A stretch of 64,000 nt of DNA from Haliclystus octoradiatus (GCA_916610825.1 OU744451.1:15709307-15773306), one strand, 5' to 3'. Counted from the first letter of the stretch, positions 28,701-41,084 are shown. Notes: generated by a model from the sequence alone, not told the origin. Program-made: numbers and translations.

Positions 28701-31700
28701 TAAACAAACATAAAGGTGTTCTTCATATTGACACACATACAAATCCAATGTTAACCTGAGAAAAACAGTTCAGGAGTTCATGAACAGTTCATAAACAGTT
28801 CATGAACGTTAAATGGCTCCAATTTTCCTGAACTGTTCATGAACTGTTTATGAACAGTTCATGAACAGTTTACGAAAATTTGAGGCTCATTTAACGATCA
28901 TGAACTGTTCATGAACTCCTGAACTGTTTTCGCAGGGGTATGCTTAGTACAGTATCTCAAAATCCAAACAAGAGCAAATCAACCTTGGACTATGTAGATC
29001 TGCTAGACTTACACCTTCGACTTGCATTTTGTAACACCGTCAGCACGATGAATCGTTTGAATCAATCAACCCTCGCACAAAAGAGCCCTGTTTTTTTACA
29101 TTCTCATAACAGACATAACACTGTGTTGGGATAATAAACAAGGAATTTAAGCTCCGACATAAATTTATGAAATATTCAAGAGAAAATGTTGTGGAAAAAC
29201 CAGAGCCTCAAAACACAGAGATACTGTATAAAAGGATCATCATATAAAACAAACGCTGGTAGAAAGTCAACTAAGTTCACAGCATCTACAATTTACAATA
29301 CATTAGAAAACATGGTATAAAGAAATTAATAAAACTCAAAATTAAATGAGATCCCAGTTGAATGAAAATTTACTTACCCACACATCACTATAACTAGATT
29401 AAATAGAATCATTTTTAGTATTTGTATTAGCTATTATATATTGTTCTAGGTCATACTTTTATTAACCAAGCTGATTGCATGATTGAACATGTAGCAAAAG
29501 CATCTAACAACAATGCATCAATTTATAGAGCGCAATATCTATAAATATTCTAACGAGCCGTTTACCGTACATAAAAATATCAATAATAATAATATATTAA
29601 AAAACAAATATATGATAAATCGTAAAATATAGTATATTATTGTAATTAATATCTTAAATTGATTATTTTTTCAAGATCAGATAGTTGAAGCAATGCAATA
29701 ACCTATCAAAATTATGCATTTCAGTAAACCTGCTCTTGCAGCCATTCTTATGTAGCAGTCACCTGTCTATTGTGGACACCTTCGGAAATATACAGAAAGA
29801 ATTATTACATTGAATCAAACCTGTATATGAAGGTCCCCTGGGCCCTGTCTATAGCGAGTTATTTTAAATTTGCTTCATTTGCATCACGTCTCAGTATAAC
29901 AAAACCAACAAAAAATCAAGCCATCAGCACTTTTTTCAATCAGCTAGTATTCGAAAATTGAACAATCTACCATCCCTGTGACAAAATTTAAGTAGTACAT
30001 AAACAATTCATGAAAGGTTCAGGAGAAGATGAAAGGTTCATGAACTGTTTATAAGGTGCTACTGAATAGTACACAAGTTCTCATAAGTTCATGAATTTAG
30101 TAAATTTCATCACTCAAATGTGGATCCTTGATCGTGGATATCATTGACAGTAAAGCATTTGATATGTAAATGGCATCGAGCAATGCATGTATTACGATGA
30201 TGATGATGATGAAACTGATGATTAAAAATATTTCTAAATATTCTTCCACTTTTATAAATAAGCAGTTTCTTACCATGTTGAGAGTCTGGATTCCAGAAAC
30301 GTTGCAATGCAAGACATTTATCTTTAAGCCTTTGTTCAATAATAGGAATTATGTACTGTTGGAATGACTATAAAGTAAATAAAATTCATAAATACTACTA
30401 ATGATTCCAATAAATAAAACACATAAAATAAAATATAAAAATATTGCAAACATTTTTAATGATAAGTAATTATAAAATTATTGGATGTTTTAATTCCCAA
30501 AAATTTTGATATCCTCACTGCCCCTGTGAAAGCTCATGAACAGTTCATGAACCAGTCCATAAACTGTTCATGAACTCATGGATTTTTTTCACAGGAGTGG
30601 TCGGCTTAAATAAACTACACCTTCAATATTTTATTTAGGCAAAACATAGGCACTGAAGTAATTATTTTATCTAGTAAGTCTGACTCAAAATTACATTTGA
30701 ATAAAAGATGTAAAATATATCAATCAATTACATAAAAAACAGTAACTTACTGATTTCATTTGCGAATTTGCTAATGCGAAATCCTTCTCTTTCAAACCAA
30801 ATAAATATTGTTTCTCCTTTGATTCATCAGATTTGAGATATGCAATTGACTCTGAGTTTGCAAGATGAATAACATCAGCAATATGAGATGGGATCTAACA
30901 AAAAAGGAAAAGTAACAATTATTCCAAAATATTCATTTACGTTTTTGTAGTAGTAAAAATAAGTAAGTAATGTAGACGGTGTCGCCCTACCGAAGGCACC
31001 CGTACCACTCCTCTATTTCTAGAAGAGTGGCTTTTTTCACTGAGAGTAATGATTTTAAACGCTCTTTGTTGATCTCAGCCGCGACAATACAGATCAATTT
31101 CAACAGATTTCATGGCAAATAGGTCTCGACTGTCAATGCGCAACGATGCGCCGCAGCTACTCACAATGCAATTCCCTTTGAACCATTCCAACCGACGTCT
31201 TCAGATGGTACTCATTTGATGTTTCAGATAAAGTCAAGGCTGAGTTGACCTTCGGGGAATTTGAACCACAGTCGATCAGATATCATCTGATCTGAAGGTC
31301 GGTTGCTCTGCCATCTGAGCTAATCCACCCTTTGTAGTAGGGGCGATCCAAGAAGCGATGCCTTTGTTTACCAAGGATAATTATAAATAGTATTTGAAAC
31401 GGTATCACTCACCTAAGGCACCTGTAGGCCTATCACTCTTCTAAATCTTGAGGAGTGGATCTTTTTGTTGATAGCAATTATTGTAAATACTATTTATGAA
31501 CCTCAAACGCGCTGCAACAGCTGCAGCTCAATTTCAAAAGATTTCATGGCAGTTAAGCTTCGATTGTCCATTCCATCCATAATCATAGATAATAATTATT
31601 TGATGTTTTACATAAAGTCAAGGCTGAGTTGACCTTTGAGGGATTTGAACCGCAGTTGATCAGATATGATCTGACATGAAGTTCGATTGCTCTGCCATCT

Positions 31701-32581
31701 GAGCTAATTCTCCACCAAGAAAAATGTAACGTATGCAGTGCCGCCCAGAGGGCAGGGAGTAAGCAGAGTTATTGCACCAGGAACAGCTTATTTATAAGGC
31801 TCCAGGTTCTCCTGTGGTATACTTTTATTGTGGATGTGATCCTTAATCGTGGATGTATTTTGCAAAAATTTCCTATCAGGGCAAAAAACTTTGAAACTGG
31901 GGCTTGCATTTTAGAGGGCTACAACTATAACGATTTAACATTTAATTTGGAATTAAGCTGAGATTTTCTTATATAACCACAATCAAGTACATATCAGATT
32001 CATATCTGATTCACATCGCAACTTACAATCTCTTTGCCATCTGCAGTTTGCTCTTGTAAACACTCAATCAATTCATTGTAGAGTAATCTTTGTTTAAAGT
32101 AAAATACTTTTGCTTCCTCTGATGCAGCTTCAACCTAGATATTAATAAATAGAGATAGGCTATCAAAGTTTTATATATCAGTCAGTTGACTTTCAAAATT
32201 CTATTAATGTTTGGAAATTTGAGTATGTAGCCCAAATGCTGTACGTCACCAATATTGACTTTTAGAGGACAGACTGCTCATACGTTCTTTACCAGCCTGC
32301 TCTGAAATGCTGATTAACAACATAAGAATAATTCAGTTCTAATTCTCAATAGGTCTAAGGGTATGTGTAGCCAATTGAAGAACTGAGCTGCTTTGAGATT
32401 CCTTTTATTTGGTCTGCCGGATATTCTAAATTAAATTAATAAGAAACATAGGCCATTACCTCATTCAATTCAGCTGTAGTTTCGAGAGATGTTCCATCAC
32501 CAGACAATTTTCCTGATATTTCTTTAATCAAATTGTTAAACTTTGGGTAATACTGGTTATCAGCGAAATAAGGTAAACATC
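25731..32581 (-). CDS. HAUS4: HAUS augmin-like complex subunit 4 (8 exons seen, 5' end not found)
   Basis: Subunit of augmin, which recruits gamma-tubulin to spindle microtubules for branching nucleation in mitosis. In transcription order the exons are 32460-32581, 32027-32134, 30751-30894, 30274-30367, 28556-28695, 28171-28301, 26903-26971 and 25731-25917. All have AG/GT borders and compatible phases, ending in TAA. About 330 residues are covered against about 360 in human HAUS4. Recognisable similarity, recalled not computed, lies in the FKQRLLYNELIECL segment, the WNPDS...SDSLTIAKV segment, MVDTYSEENVHALIKVR, and the C-terminal ESFGDEFQQLARQYSKL...NKKWAIAEL helix. The protein is largely helical and coiled-coil. 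The first coding exon(s) should lie above 32.6 kb; I could not place them, and a BEL/Pao remnant begins at 33.35 kb. Introns are crowded with GTTCATGAAC repeats and SINEs. Confidence 0.88.
26575..26771 (-). repeat. tRNA-derived SINE, copy 2, in a HAUS4 intron
   Basis: On the minus strand it begins GGGGCCTTAGTGTAGCGG and has the B box GGGTTCAATCCCC. The body TTTGCATCAGGAAAGGCG and the tail ending GTGGTAAAATCATAAAT match the family at 1203 and 55545. Confidence 0.85.
27803..27943. repeat. GTTCATGAAC MITE copy, ends CCTCTGCAAAA/TTTTGCAGAGG
   Basis: Clear terminal inverted repeats at both ends, each followed inward by CTGTTCAGGA or its complement. HAUS4 intron. Confidence 0.85.
28755..28936. repeat. 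GTTCATGAAC MITE, best-preserved copy
   Basis: About 180 bp, ending on the right with GAACTGTTTTCGCAGGGG. The left begins CCTGAGAAAAACAGTTCAGG. Inside, AGTTCATGAACAGTTCAT is repeated several times on both strands, so almost the whole element can fold into a long hairpin. Confidence 0.9.
29985..30105. repeat. GTTCATGAAC repeat, diverged copy
   Basis: Starts near CCCTGTGACAAAA and contains AGGTTCATGAACTGTTTAT. HAUS4 intron. Confidence 0.65.
30523..30596. repeat. GTTCATGAAC MITE, short copy
   Basis: 74 bp, CCCCTGTGAAA at the left and TTTTTCACAGGAG at the right, with AACAGTTCATGAACC inside. A minimal version of the family. Confidence 0.85.
30975..31333 (-). repeat. Second tRNA-SINE family, copy A
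   Basis: On the minus strand the tRNA-like head has TAGCTCAGATGGCAGAGC (A box) and GGTTCAAATTCC (B box), with an intervening TCAGATCAGATGATATCTGA hairpin. The body runs through AACTCAGCCTTGACTTTATC to an end at GGTAGGGCGACACCG. A sister copy follows at 31405-31722 in the same orientation. Confidence 0.85.
31405..31722 (-). repeat. Second tRNA-SINE family, copy B
   Basis: Same block order as copy A: head TTAGCTCAGATGGCAGAGC, B box GGTTCAAATCCC, CTCAGCCTTGACTTTAT, then the end block GTGCCTTAGGTGAGTGATACCG. The two copies differ enough to be independent insertions. Confidence 0.85.
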
Positions 32582-33349
32582 CTAAATAAACAAATAAAGG
32601 AAATAAATGAATAGATTCCAATAGGGATTGTGGTTACTCAGGACAATGGACACACAAAGAAGACTGACTCCAAAATATCTAGACAAACTCATGTATAATG
32701 TCAGAAAATTGATTATCTGAAATAGTCTGATGCAAAAATTTTTGTCGACCCAAAATTTATAAATAATAAAATATGGACACAATTTGAGATACATAGCTTA
32801 TCCAAGTGTCTAAACAGTACTACTGGAATATTCAAACAATATTCAAGCATAGCATGCAGTGTGATCAGCAAATTACAAATATTGCATCCTACATAACTTC
32901 AGCTCTTAAAACTCTCCTGTCTGGCAAGATTTTCACTCTGGTCTGACTTTTGTTCAAGTATGGATACTCTTCCCATAGTCGGCGTCTGACTCACTGCTCC
33001 TATAGGCTACAGCTCTACCAGCCAGTACAACTATTAACTATAAGTGGATTTGATTATATCTAAAATTATGGCATGGCAGCGCCACTCGTCACACATACAT
33101 AGCTGGCGTTATCATTCATAACATCAGATTAAATTATGACGTAACTTATCTAATGGATTATTGAAAGTTTCATAAATATCTATTCAAAGCAAAGGTATGA
33201 GATTATTTTCCAGCAGGTCTGTTTTGCTAAGTCCCAATCTTAATCCGTTCTATTACAGCAGAAAAAGATCAGATCTTATAAAACTCAGTAAAATTCCCAA
33301 TTAGGTAACCTACATTGATCATATAAGTTCAAAATGTAGGACAATATTA

Positions 33350-35119
33350 ATACTAAATAAACAACATTTTTTTCAATTAACACTGTTTACTAGAGATTGT
33401 GAAATCAGACTGGAGTCATTCCCTTCATCGATCAGAACTGTAGCTTTTATTTGGTCATCATTTATACCAAAAAGAGTAACTTCAATGGTGCCTAACGCTA
33501 CAGCACCTCTGTTTTCTGAAACGCAATTTGACGTTAGCCTACAGATGTTGTATTTGTTGAAGTTTCAGCAACAACTTCTGGTTCATAATGAAGGAGTGAA
33601 TGGTGAAATCTTTCACAGCCTTCTTGATCACACATGTTTTTTGTATTTGCAGTCATGCGAAACATGAGGACGTTTTGTCTTATAGAGACAGCTAAAACAA
33701 ACACATTTTGTTTTACAAAAGTCATATCTATCTTTTATAGATTTGGCTTTAAAAATATCTCATTCATGTAGCTTATGATCGTCACTGCACTGGACACATT
33801 TCTGAACATATGATTCAGTTTGAACGTTGTTTGTCCGTGCATACTGTTTTTTCTGATTATTACTATTGCATTCTAAAAAAGATATATTGTCCCAACGGTG
33901 ATATTTGGCAGCCCTCTGCCTGAGCCAATCACTAAACTCTTCAAGAGTGTTCAAAGAATCAGTTTTTCCTAGGTGTTCCCGCCAATCAAATCTTGTATTC
34001 ATTGGCAACTTCTTTTCCATTTCATAGAGAATTGTCTCGGATAGATTCCCCCTTCGTTCAGTTACCGTGACAACACACAAAAATGGCTCACTGCTTCATC
34101 GGCAAAACGAGTAAATAGTTTTGGAGTGTCATTGGCAACATTACCTAGTTTCAATAGTGCACGGTAATGAGTACGTTTCACCTCTTCCTTATTTCCAAAT
34201 CTATCTCTTGATAGATCCAAGGCATCCCAATAATCAGCTTCTGTCAAACCTAACCCCTTGATTACAATTTTGCAATCATCAGAAAGGCATTGTAAAAGTA
34301 GTGACATCTTTTCACCACTGGACTTGTTCGATAAATGAGCAATAGAAAAGAAGAGCTTGCTCTATGAAGGCCAGTTTAGTATGCTCCCATCAAATTCGGG
34401 GGGATTCACCTTCAGAGAAGATTTTTGTAAACTGCTCATTTTTTGTTTTACTCCATCCTCTACAAAACTGGTTATCCAGTCTACCATTTTGCTGTGCGCT
34501 TCATCTTGCAAAATGAAACGCTCAACAATTTCTGTGAGACTCATTTGGCTATCCAAACCTGAGCACAAATTTGCAGATTTATTTTTACCAGAAGCGCTAT
34601 TGTCAGAGTTGTTACTGCTTTATGTTTAACCGTTTGAACAGCTTTCTGATCATCTTGAGATCGGATATCTGATCTTGATTCTGACTTTGATCCTGTTTTG
34701 TTATTTTCAATGACAATATTAACAGCTTTTTCTGGAGGCTGGCTACATTATTTTAGAGCTGCGTCAGTTACATTCAAGACTTTAGCTATTATTGTTTCTA
34801 AATAGTTTGCTTCAATTTCAAATTGATCCTCGCTTAACCCTTCTGCTAATTCATACCGGTATGTCAAATCAGCAATGACGTTTTGCCTTCCTTCTATTTG
34901 ACCTAGTATGTTTTCTATCATTTTCATATTACCATCTGACCTAATCAGGTCATTTATTTTTGACATTACAGTTGTTAACTGGCCTTGATGAGCACGTCTG
35001 CGATTTTTGATGGTATTAACATGAGGGCTTGGGGGATTGTCTAGATTACAAGAGCCAATAACTTCATCACGCGATGCGTGACTCAAAGTACTAGACTCGC
35101 TATTGTCTTACTCAGACAT
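33350..35119 (-). pseudogene. BEL/Pao LTR-retrotransposon gag and protease remnant
   Basis: On the minus strand, in order: a start region (ATG at 35119, stopped at codon 4), a coiled segment (34748-35086), a DUF1759-like gag core (34062-34568, with KVNPPEFDGSILNWPS and SDDCKIVIKGLGLTEADYW), a Cys/His-rich zinc-knuckle region (33640-33790, with CDQEGCERFHHSLLH in another frame), then a retropepsin-like segment with VLIDEGNDSSLIS near 33400-33450, where the usual DTG/DSG reads DEG. Stops and frameshifts interrupt it throughout. No RT was found nearby. BEL/Pao is assigned from the DUF1759, CCHC, protease order. Confidence 0.85.
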
Positions 35120-35940
35120 GATTGAAAAAATAGATTTTGAAAAATAGTTATTTGTTATTTCAAACAACAAAATACAAAAGATAAAAAACGAATAGCTACT
35201 CCTTAAATATCAAATATTTGAAAGAACCGTCACAAAAAATAAGGTGCAAAAAGCACTAGCAACAAAATTCTACAGACTTTTTGTATTTATGCATTTGTCA
35301 AAAAATACTGTTTGTCATGACTTTGACTTGTATATAAAAGAAGAGAATGAAAAAACGATGTAGAAGTCACTTAAGTGGTATTAGCAGCGCTAATACCTAC
35401 AAAAAATAAAAATAAATTTAATGATCTCATCGATCACCAAACAGAACTCAATCTTCAGATCTTGCAATCAAATTTACAACTTTTCACAATCCGAACTGCT
35501 TCTTTTTCCGGTTCTGAGGATCAGATGTTTCCGCAATAATTTGAAAGGACTGCATAATTGTTTTTTCTTTATATATTTTCAACAATATATAGGCCTACAT
35601 TTTATTCTAAATTTTTAACAATAAGAAATCTGATGGGTCAGCGACCACACCTAGCATGCGCTATACTAGGCGACATGCTTTTTACCACTTGACAAAATTT
35701 TATATATTTTAACTTTCTTAAGATTTTGATTGAAAAGTAGGCCTATGCATTACAATGCACGAACTGTCAACGCCAAAAAACGGTGTTGACAGCTACGTTG
35801 TACAAATCTAACTATTGAATCGTTCAAACACCAGCTATTTGTGTAATCCTCTCACAATTTAAATTGCTAAATAGCATTTTATAAAAATGAAGTAGGCCTT
35901 ACACCTCTAGGTGATAGGAACACCGGACTGGAAATATTGT
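35120..35940. other. Possible BEL/Pao 5' leader; palindrome at 35377-35397
   Basis: AT-rich. Contains GGTATTAGC-AGC-GCTAATACC, a perfect 9-bp stem. An LTR could lie here, but I found no paired copy to define it. Confidence 0.35.
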
Positions 35941-35949
35941 CCACTTGTA

Positions 35950-36845
35950 ATCGTTATTTTTGGGGTAATTTTATGAGTAATTAATTACTTTCGTAAAAAA
36001 GTAATTTTTTCAGTAATCGAAACTATTTTTGGTAACTGTAGCGCGTTACTTAATCTCGATAGCTCAGAAATTACTAATTATTTCCCTAACACAGGCGACA
36101 CTATACCTTGTGGCATGATTTCAATTACTTTCTCTTTTGAAAACACGCTCTGCTTTCCAATAATTTTCATACTTGAAGTTGGATCTGTTAGAAGTAGGCT
36201 ATAAATTATTAAAGATTTTGATTGTTTATATTTGTGATAAAATGTCTCTCGAATCTAAAGTATGTTTACCTGTTAAAGCTGTTGGCGTAGAAGAAATAAC
36301 TATTAATGATCACGATGATACCATAAGGCCCCATAACTAATCAAGATAACCCGTGGCTTGATGGGCTCAAATTTCAATTTCAAAGTTCGCTCTGTCTGTC
36401 ACAGAAAGCCATTTACTCACAGTCAACAGTCATCAGCAAGACAGCAGTTCAGCATCAATTCAATATCCAGCTTGAAGAAACATATTGAGGTAAGTTTTCT
36501 ATATAATGTTTAACAGTTGGTCTTATTGTTTATCAAATTATTACACACTTTTTATTCATAATCCAAAGTAAACAAAATAACGCCATGCTTAACTTTTGAA
36601 GTTCAAATTAATTATTGCAAAATGATTTGCTTTTCGACATGATTGCATGATCGTGACATGATTTTGATTCTGCCGGTCTACTTTCTGTTCATTCTTGTTA
36701 TTTCGATATAGATTTCACGGCTTTAATATTTATTCATGATTTGATGTTTTAATTCAGAAATCGCACCTCAATAACCTTAATGAATATACCAAAATGGCTC
36801 CAATATGCAAACAAAAGAAGACTGCAGACGAAGATACAGGCACAC

Positions 36846-36890
<45 letters not shown>

Positions 36891-37210
36891 TTATTCAGAA
36901 CTTGAATAAGCAAAAGCAAAACAAAAAAGTTATCATCCTTGTTGTCACATTGCTTAAAAATAATTTCCTGTTTGCCTGGTTGTTTATTAAATTGTATGGC
37001 AATAAATGATATGTTTCAACTATTTGGCTTTTTTTCGTTTTCGAGAGTTATCAGTAATTAGTTATTGAGATTACTTTTATTTGTTGAGTAATTAGTAATT
37101 GTAATTAATTACTTTTTCACAAAAATAACAGCAACGGTAATCACTCAACGTTTAGCAGAAGTAATTGTAACGGTAATTAATTACTAAAATCTGAGTAGTC
37201 TACAGCCCTG
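35950..37210. mobile_element. Probable hAT-like element, poorly bounded
   Basis: Both flanks carry GTAATTAATTACTTT-type words in inverted orientation (about 35975-36060 and 37040-37190), and the right end is TCTACAGCCCTG, a typical hAT terminus. The matching left terminus was not found. The interior has a (TCA)n run and a 71-codon ORF (36794-37009) without a transposase signature. Confidence 0.4.
36843..36889. repeat. (TCA)n microsatellite
   Basis: About 15 uninterrupted TCA triplets. Confidence 0.95.
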
Positions 37211-37310
37211 TTAATCTGCTTTTATTATCATGCAATCGTGCATCAATGTAAAACCAATTCTTTGAGATTTAAATTCCAGCAGTAGAGTTAGAAATTTACA
37301 ACTAAAGCTC

Positions 37311-37434
37311 TGGGCAAACGACGGCAAGTTTTGCACAACAAATCTTTTTTTGTCTGACGTGTGTTTTTCATGTTCTGAAGCAGACTTTTCAAGAGCGGCT
37401 AAACAGACCCGACTTTCACAAGACTTTTCTGTTG
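37311..37434. mobile_element. piggyBac-like MITE, left half (split by LINE)
   Basis: CTGGGCAAACGACGG to CCGACTTTCACAAGAC parallels 17951-18062 of the intact copy. The right half is at 41085-41299. Confidence 0.75.
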
Positions 37435-40400
37435 TTCCCGCCTTCTGTGGCGATGGACGTGTCTATTACGCGCTCCTAACACAGATCATATAGAAGTCAC
37501 GTTTTTGCGTTTGATTTTCTTAAAATATTTACATTTTAACCATGTTTTTATCCTTTATATGTTTTTAAGTTTTATATTATATGTTTATGCTTTCAATAAG
37601 TTTCTGCAAGTTATCTTTTACAATATTATGATTATTGATCAAACTCGGAGATTTGTCAACAATGGTTAACTTAACATATAGCCGAGATGAGTTATTACAA
37701 TTAAATCATTCAAGATCTGCGCACAAACATATACTACTATTGGATTGTCCTAGAAGAAAGAAATCAAAATGCAGGAGAGGAGGTCAGAAAATTAGGATAA
37801 TAAAGTTTTTGAGGTCAATCAGGAAATCTTCGATCATAAAAACACAATCAGTATGTAAAAAGATTAGTAATTGGAAAACTTGTACAAACAAAACATACAA
37901 TATTGATGTGATTGTTTCTCAGCAACAACAGAAAACAATAGGAAACAATAGGTGCAGTGAACAGTCAAATCTTACTAAAATACATCCATTGAAAGGAAGT
38001 TTGACAAATCACAATCATCTATTCAAAACAATTACGTTTACCCTACTTAATGTCCGATCACTCAACAACAAATCAGCTGTTGTTAACGACTTTATTGTCG
38101 ACAATGATATTGACATAATGGCCATAACAGAGACATGGTTGTTGCCAGGCAACACAAATGGGTTTATTATATCTGACACAACGCCCAATGGTTATACGTT
38201 TAAACATAGTGCAAGAGAGGGACGTGGTGGTGGAGTGGGAATCGTTTACAAGACATCATTGAACATCAAAATTGTAGCATCGAGAAAATTCAGCTCCTTT
38301 GAGTACATCACCGCAATATTTTCAACACCAACTGGACCAATACAAATGATTTCTTTATATCGGCCACCCCCTTCTCAAAAGAACAAACTATCATTTGGAA
38401 TGTTCTTCTCTGAGTTCACCACTTTACTTGAACTGATAACATCAAGCACAGGATGCTCTAGCCTTATTATCGCTGGAGATTTCAACATACATGTAGATAA
38501 TACCAGGAACACTGACGCTATAAAGTTTATCCAACTCTTGGATACTTTCAATCTTGTTCAAAACGTAACAGAAGTAACACATCAAAAAAACCACACCCTA
38601 GATCTCATCATCACTAGGAAAGGTGAACAAATATTAAGTACAGTATTTCTTTCAGATCCCCAAATATCTGATCATGTAGCTGTAAATTGCAAATTGCATA
38701 TCAATAAATCCCAGAAGCCGAAAAAACAACTTACTTTGCGTAACATCAAGAGTATCAGCATTGAAAATTTGAACTCAGATATTGCCCGATGCACCACCGT
38801 CGAAATTGTTCCCACTGATGGTAACATCGATGAACTTGTTACTCACTATGAAAATTCTCTACGCAGTATACTGAACATTCATGCACCCCTAAGAACAAAA
38901 ACAATCATAATTCGACCAGCTGCTCCTTGGCTCACCTCAGAAATCCGGTTAGCTAAAGTTGAAAGACGGCGAAGGGAGAGAAAATGGAGAGGAAATAGAC
39001 TTACAGTCCATAAAATACTGTACAAAGAACAGTCTGTCTTAGTCAATAAATTGATATCAGAGGCAAAAACAGAATATTACTCCAATCTAATCTACAATGC
39101 CAAAAATGATCAAAAACAACTGTTTGGAATCGTCAAAGGCATAACCAAAGAAAAGAGTAATGACGAATATCCTGCAGCCAGCAATCCAAACGATCTTGCT
39201 GATAATTTTGCTGATTATTTTCAGTCAAAAATAGCTAGTATCAGAGATGTTCTTGCACAAGAGCGCAATGAAAGAGTCAACCCATTTCCAGATGACACGC
39301 TACCACCATCAAATAGCACACTGCATTCGTTTACACCTGTGACATGTGATGAAGTATCTCTGCTTACGAAGAAGCTAGCAAACAAGTCATGTGACTTAGA
39401 TCCACTACCAGCTGTACTAATGAAAACCTGTATTAGCACTCTGAATCCAGCAGTTACTAACATAATAAATGCATCAACTAAATCTGCCTTTGTCCCTACT
39501 TCTATGAAAGATGCCATTCTTCAACCTCGTTTAAAAAAGCCATCCATGAACACAGCAGAATATCAAAATTTCCGTCCAATTTCAAATCTAAAGTTTATTA
39601 GTAAAGCAACAGAGAAAGTAGTTGCCCAGCAAATTTATCAATATATGACAATCAATAGCTTACATGAGAAATTCCAATCTGCTTACAAGATCTATCACAG
39701 CACAGAGACGGCATTGATTAGAGTCCATAATGATATTTTGCATTCACTTGACACCAGAAAATCTGTGCTCCTCTTACTCCTCGATCTATCGGCTGCGTTC
39801 GACACGGTTGATCATAACATTCTTTTGTACCGTTTACAACATAGATTTGGAATCTCTGGTCAAGCACATAGCTGGCTTCAATCCTATATTAACGAACGAT
39901 CATTTACAGTTCATGTTGCTGATGGAATTTCTGCAAAGAAGCAATTTAAGTCAGGTGTTCCGCAAGGAAGTGTTTTAGGACCACTCCTATTCATCATGTA
40001 TATATCACCATTAGGGGATATAATAAGAAACCATGACATTTGCTACCATCTATATGCTGATGACATACAGCTATATACTGACTTTGATTCAACTTCTACA
40101 ATTGATACACTTAATGCAAAATCTCGAATTGAAAACTGTGTAAAAGAAATTGAGGCTTGGATGACATGGAACAACCTAAAGCTTAAAATGGAAAAGACTG
40201 AGTTCATAGTGATAAATGATAAGCCTCAAGATGATCCTCTATTACAAACCATCAACTTATGTAATAAATTAATTCCAAAACAATCAAAAGTCCGGAACAT
40301 CGGTATAATAATGAATTCGACAATGTCAATGGATCATCACATCAATAACATTTGCAGAACATGCTTTTATCATTTGAGGAATGTCAGTAGAATCAGGAGA

Positions 40401-41083
40401 TATCTCACAAAAAAATCAACAGAATCTCTGATCCATGCTCTGATAACTACTCGGCTGGATTTTTGCAATGCGTTGCTATATGGTGTCCCAAAAAAATACA
40501 TCGAAAAACTGCAAAGAACTCAAAACACAGCAGCAAGAATTGTAGCCCTTGCTGGAAAATACAATCATATTACACCAATATTACAAAGTTTACATTGGCT
40601 ACCAATAGAACAAAGAATTGTATTCAAAGTGTTAGTGATAACTTTCAAAGCAATTCACAATCTGGCACCTACATACATTTCAGAACTTGTTACTCTTTAT
40701 AAACCTAGAAGATCACTAAGGTCTAAAAACAGTAATACTCTGAATTTTAAATTGTACAAACTATGCCGTTATGGCGGAAGAATTTTTAGCCATGCTGCCC
40801 CCGCCGTGTGGAACAATCTCGCAGTAGAAGCAAAATATGCAATAACAACTGAAACTTTTAAACAACTAATAAAAACGAGTCTTTTTAAAATTGCTTTTAA
40901 ATGTTAAAGTATTTACAGTATATTTCTTAACCAACTTTTAACTTATTTACACTACTGTTTGAAGTAATAAAAAAATAAAATAAAATATATATATATTTAT
41001 AATATTATAACATGTAAAGCGCTATTGAGCAACTATTGGAAATAGCGCTCTATAAATAAATAAAGTTTATTATTATTATTATA
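37435..41083 (+). mobile_element. L2/CR1-group LINE, probably full length
   Basis: About 3.65 kb, with a 5' leader, one long ORF and a 3' tail AAGCGCTATTGAGCAACTATTGG...AATAGCGCTCTATAAAT followed by (ATT)n. That tail hairpin and repeat type is typical of L2/Crack-like LINEs. It lies between two halves of a MITE, which fixes its boundaries. Confidence 0.85.
37635..40907 (+). CDS. LINE ORF2-type protein: endonuclease plus reverse transcriptase
   Basis: A 1090-residue uninterrupted frame. A basic N-terminal region (about 1-130) precedes an APE-type endonuclease with NVRSLNNK, ITETWL, AGDFNIHVD and SDHVAVN (about 135-350). The reverse transcriptase follows, with FRPISNLKFISKATEKV, LLDLSAAFDTVDHN, SGVPQGSVLGPLLF and the catalytic YADD (HLYADDIQLY). 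The order and the C-terminal RLDFCNALLYGVPK and LHWLPIEQRI motifs are those of CR1/L2/Rex1-group LINEs. The protein nicks target DNA and copies its own RNA there. No frameshift or stop is present and the active-site residues are intact, so the copy could be recently active. A first Met is also available 10 codons later (37662). No separate ORF1 is seen. Confidence 0.93.
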   Translation: MIKLGDLSTMVNLTYSRDELLQLNHSRSAHKHILLLDCPRRKKSKCRRGGQKIRIIKFLRSIRKSSIIKTQSVCKKISNWKTCTNKTYNIDVIVSQQQQKTIGNNRCSEQSNLTKIHPLKGSLTNHNHLFKTITFTLLNVRSLNNKSAVVNDFIVDNDIDIMAITETWLLPGNTNGFIISDTTPNGYTFKHSAREGRGGGVGIVYKTSLNIKIVASRKFSSFEYITAIFSTPTGPIQMISLYRPPPSQKNKLSFGMFFSEFTTLLELITSSTGCSSLIIAGDFNIHVDNTRNTDAIKFIQLLDTFNLVQNVTEVTHQKNHTLDLIITRKGEQILSTVFLSDPQISDHVAVNCKLHINKSQKPKKQLTLRNIKSISIENLNSDIARCTTVEIVPTDGNIDELVTHYENSLRSILNIHAPLRTKTIIIRPAAPWLTSEIRLAKVERRRRERKWRGNRLTVHKILYKEQSVLVNKLISEAKTEYYSNLIYNAKNDQKQLFGIVKGITKEKSNDEYPAASNPNDLADNFADYFQSKIASIRDVLAQERNERVNPFPDDTLPPSNSTLHSFTPVTCDEVSLLTKKLANKSCDLDPLPAVLMKTCISTLNPAVTNIINASTKSAFVPTSMKDAILQPRLKKPSMNTAEYQNFRPISNLKFISKATEKVVAQQIYQYMTINSLHEKFQSAYKIYHSTETALIRVHNDILHSLDTRKSVLLLLLDLSAAFDTVDHNILLYRLQHRFGISGQAHSWLQSYINERSFTVHVADGISAKKQFKSGVPQGSVLGPLLFIMYISPLGDIIRNHDICYHLYADDIQLYTDFDSTSTIDTLNAKSRIENCVKEIEAWMTWNNLKLKMEKTEFIVINDKPQDDPLLQTINLCNKLIPKQSKVRNIGIIMNSTMSMDHHINNICRTCFYHLRNVSRIRRYLTKKSTESLIHALITTRLDFCNALLYGVPKKYIEKLQRTQNTAARIVALAGKYNHITPILQSLHWLPIEQRIVFKVLVITFKAIHNLAPTYISELVTLYKPRRSLRSKNSNTLNFKLYKLCRYGGRIFSHAAPAVWNNLAVEAKYAITTETFKQLIKTSLFKIAFKC

Positions 41084-41084
41084 A

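Noticed and set aside
36794..37009. Poly-Ser ORF
   Set aside because: The serine run is the (TCA)n microsatellite; no conserved domain.
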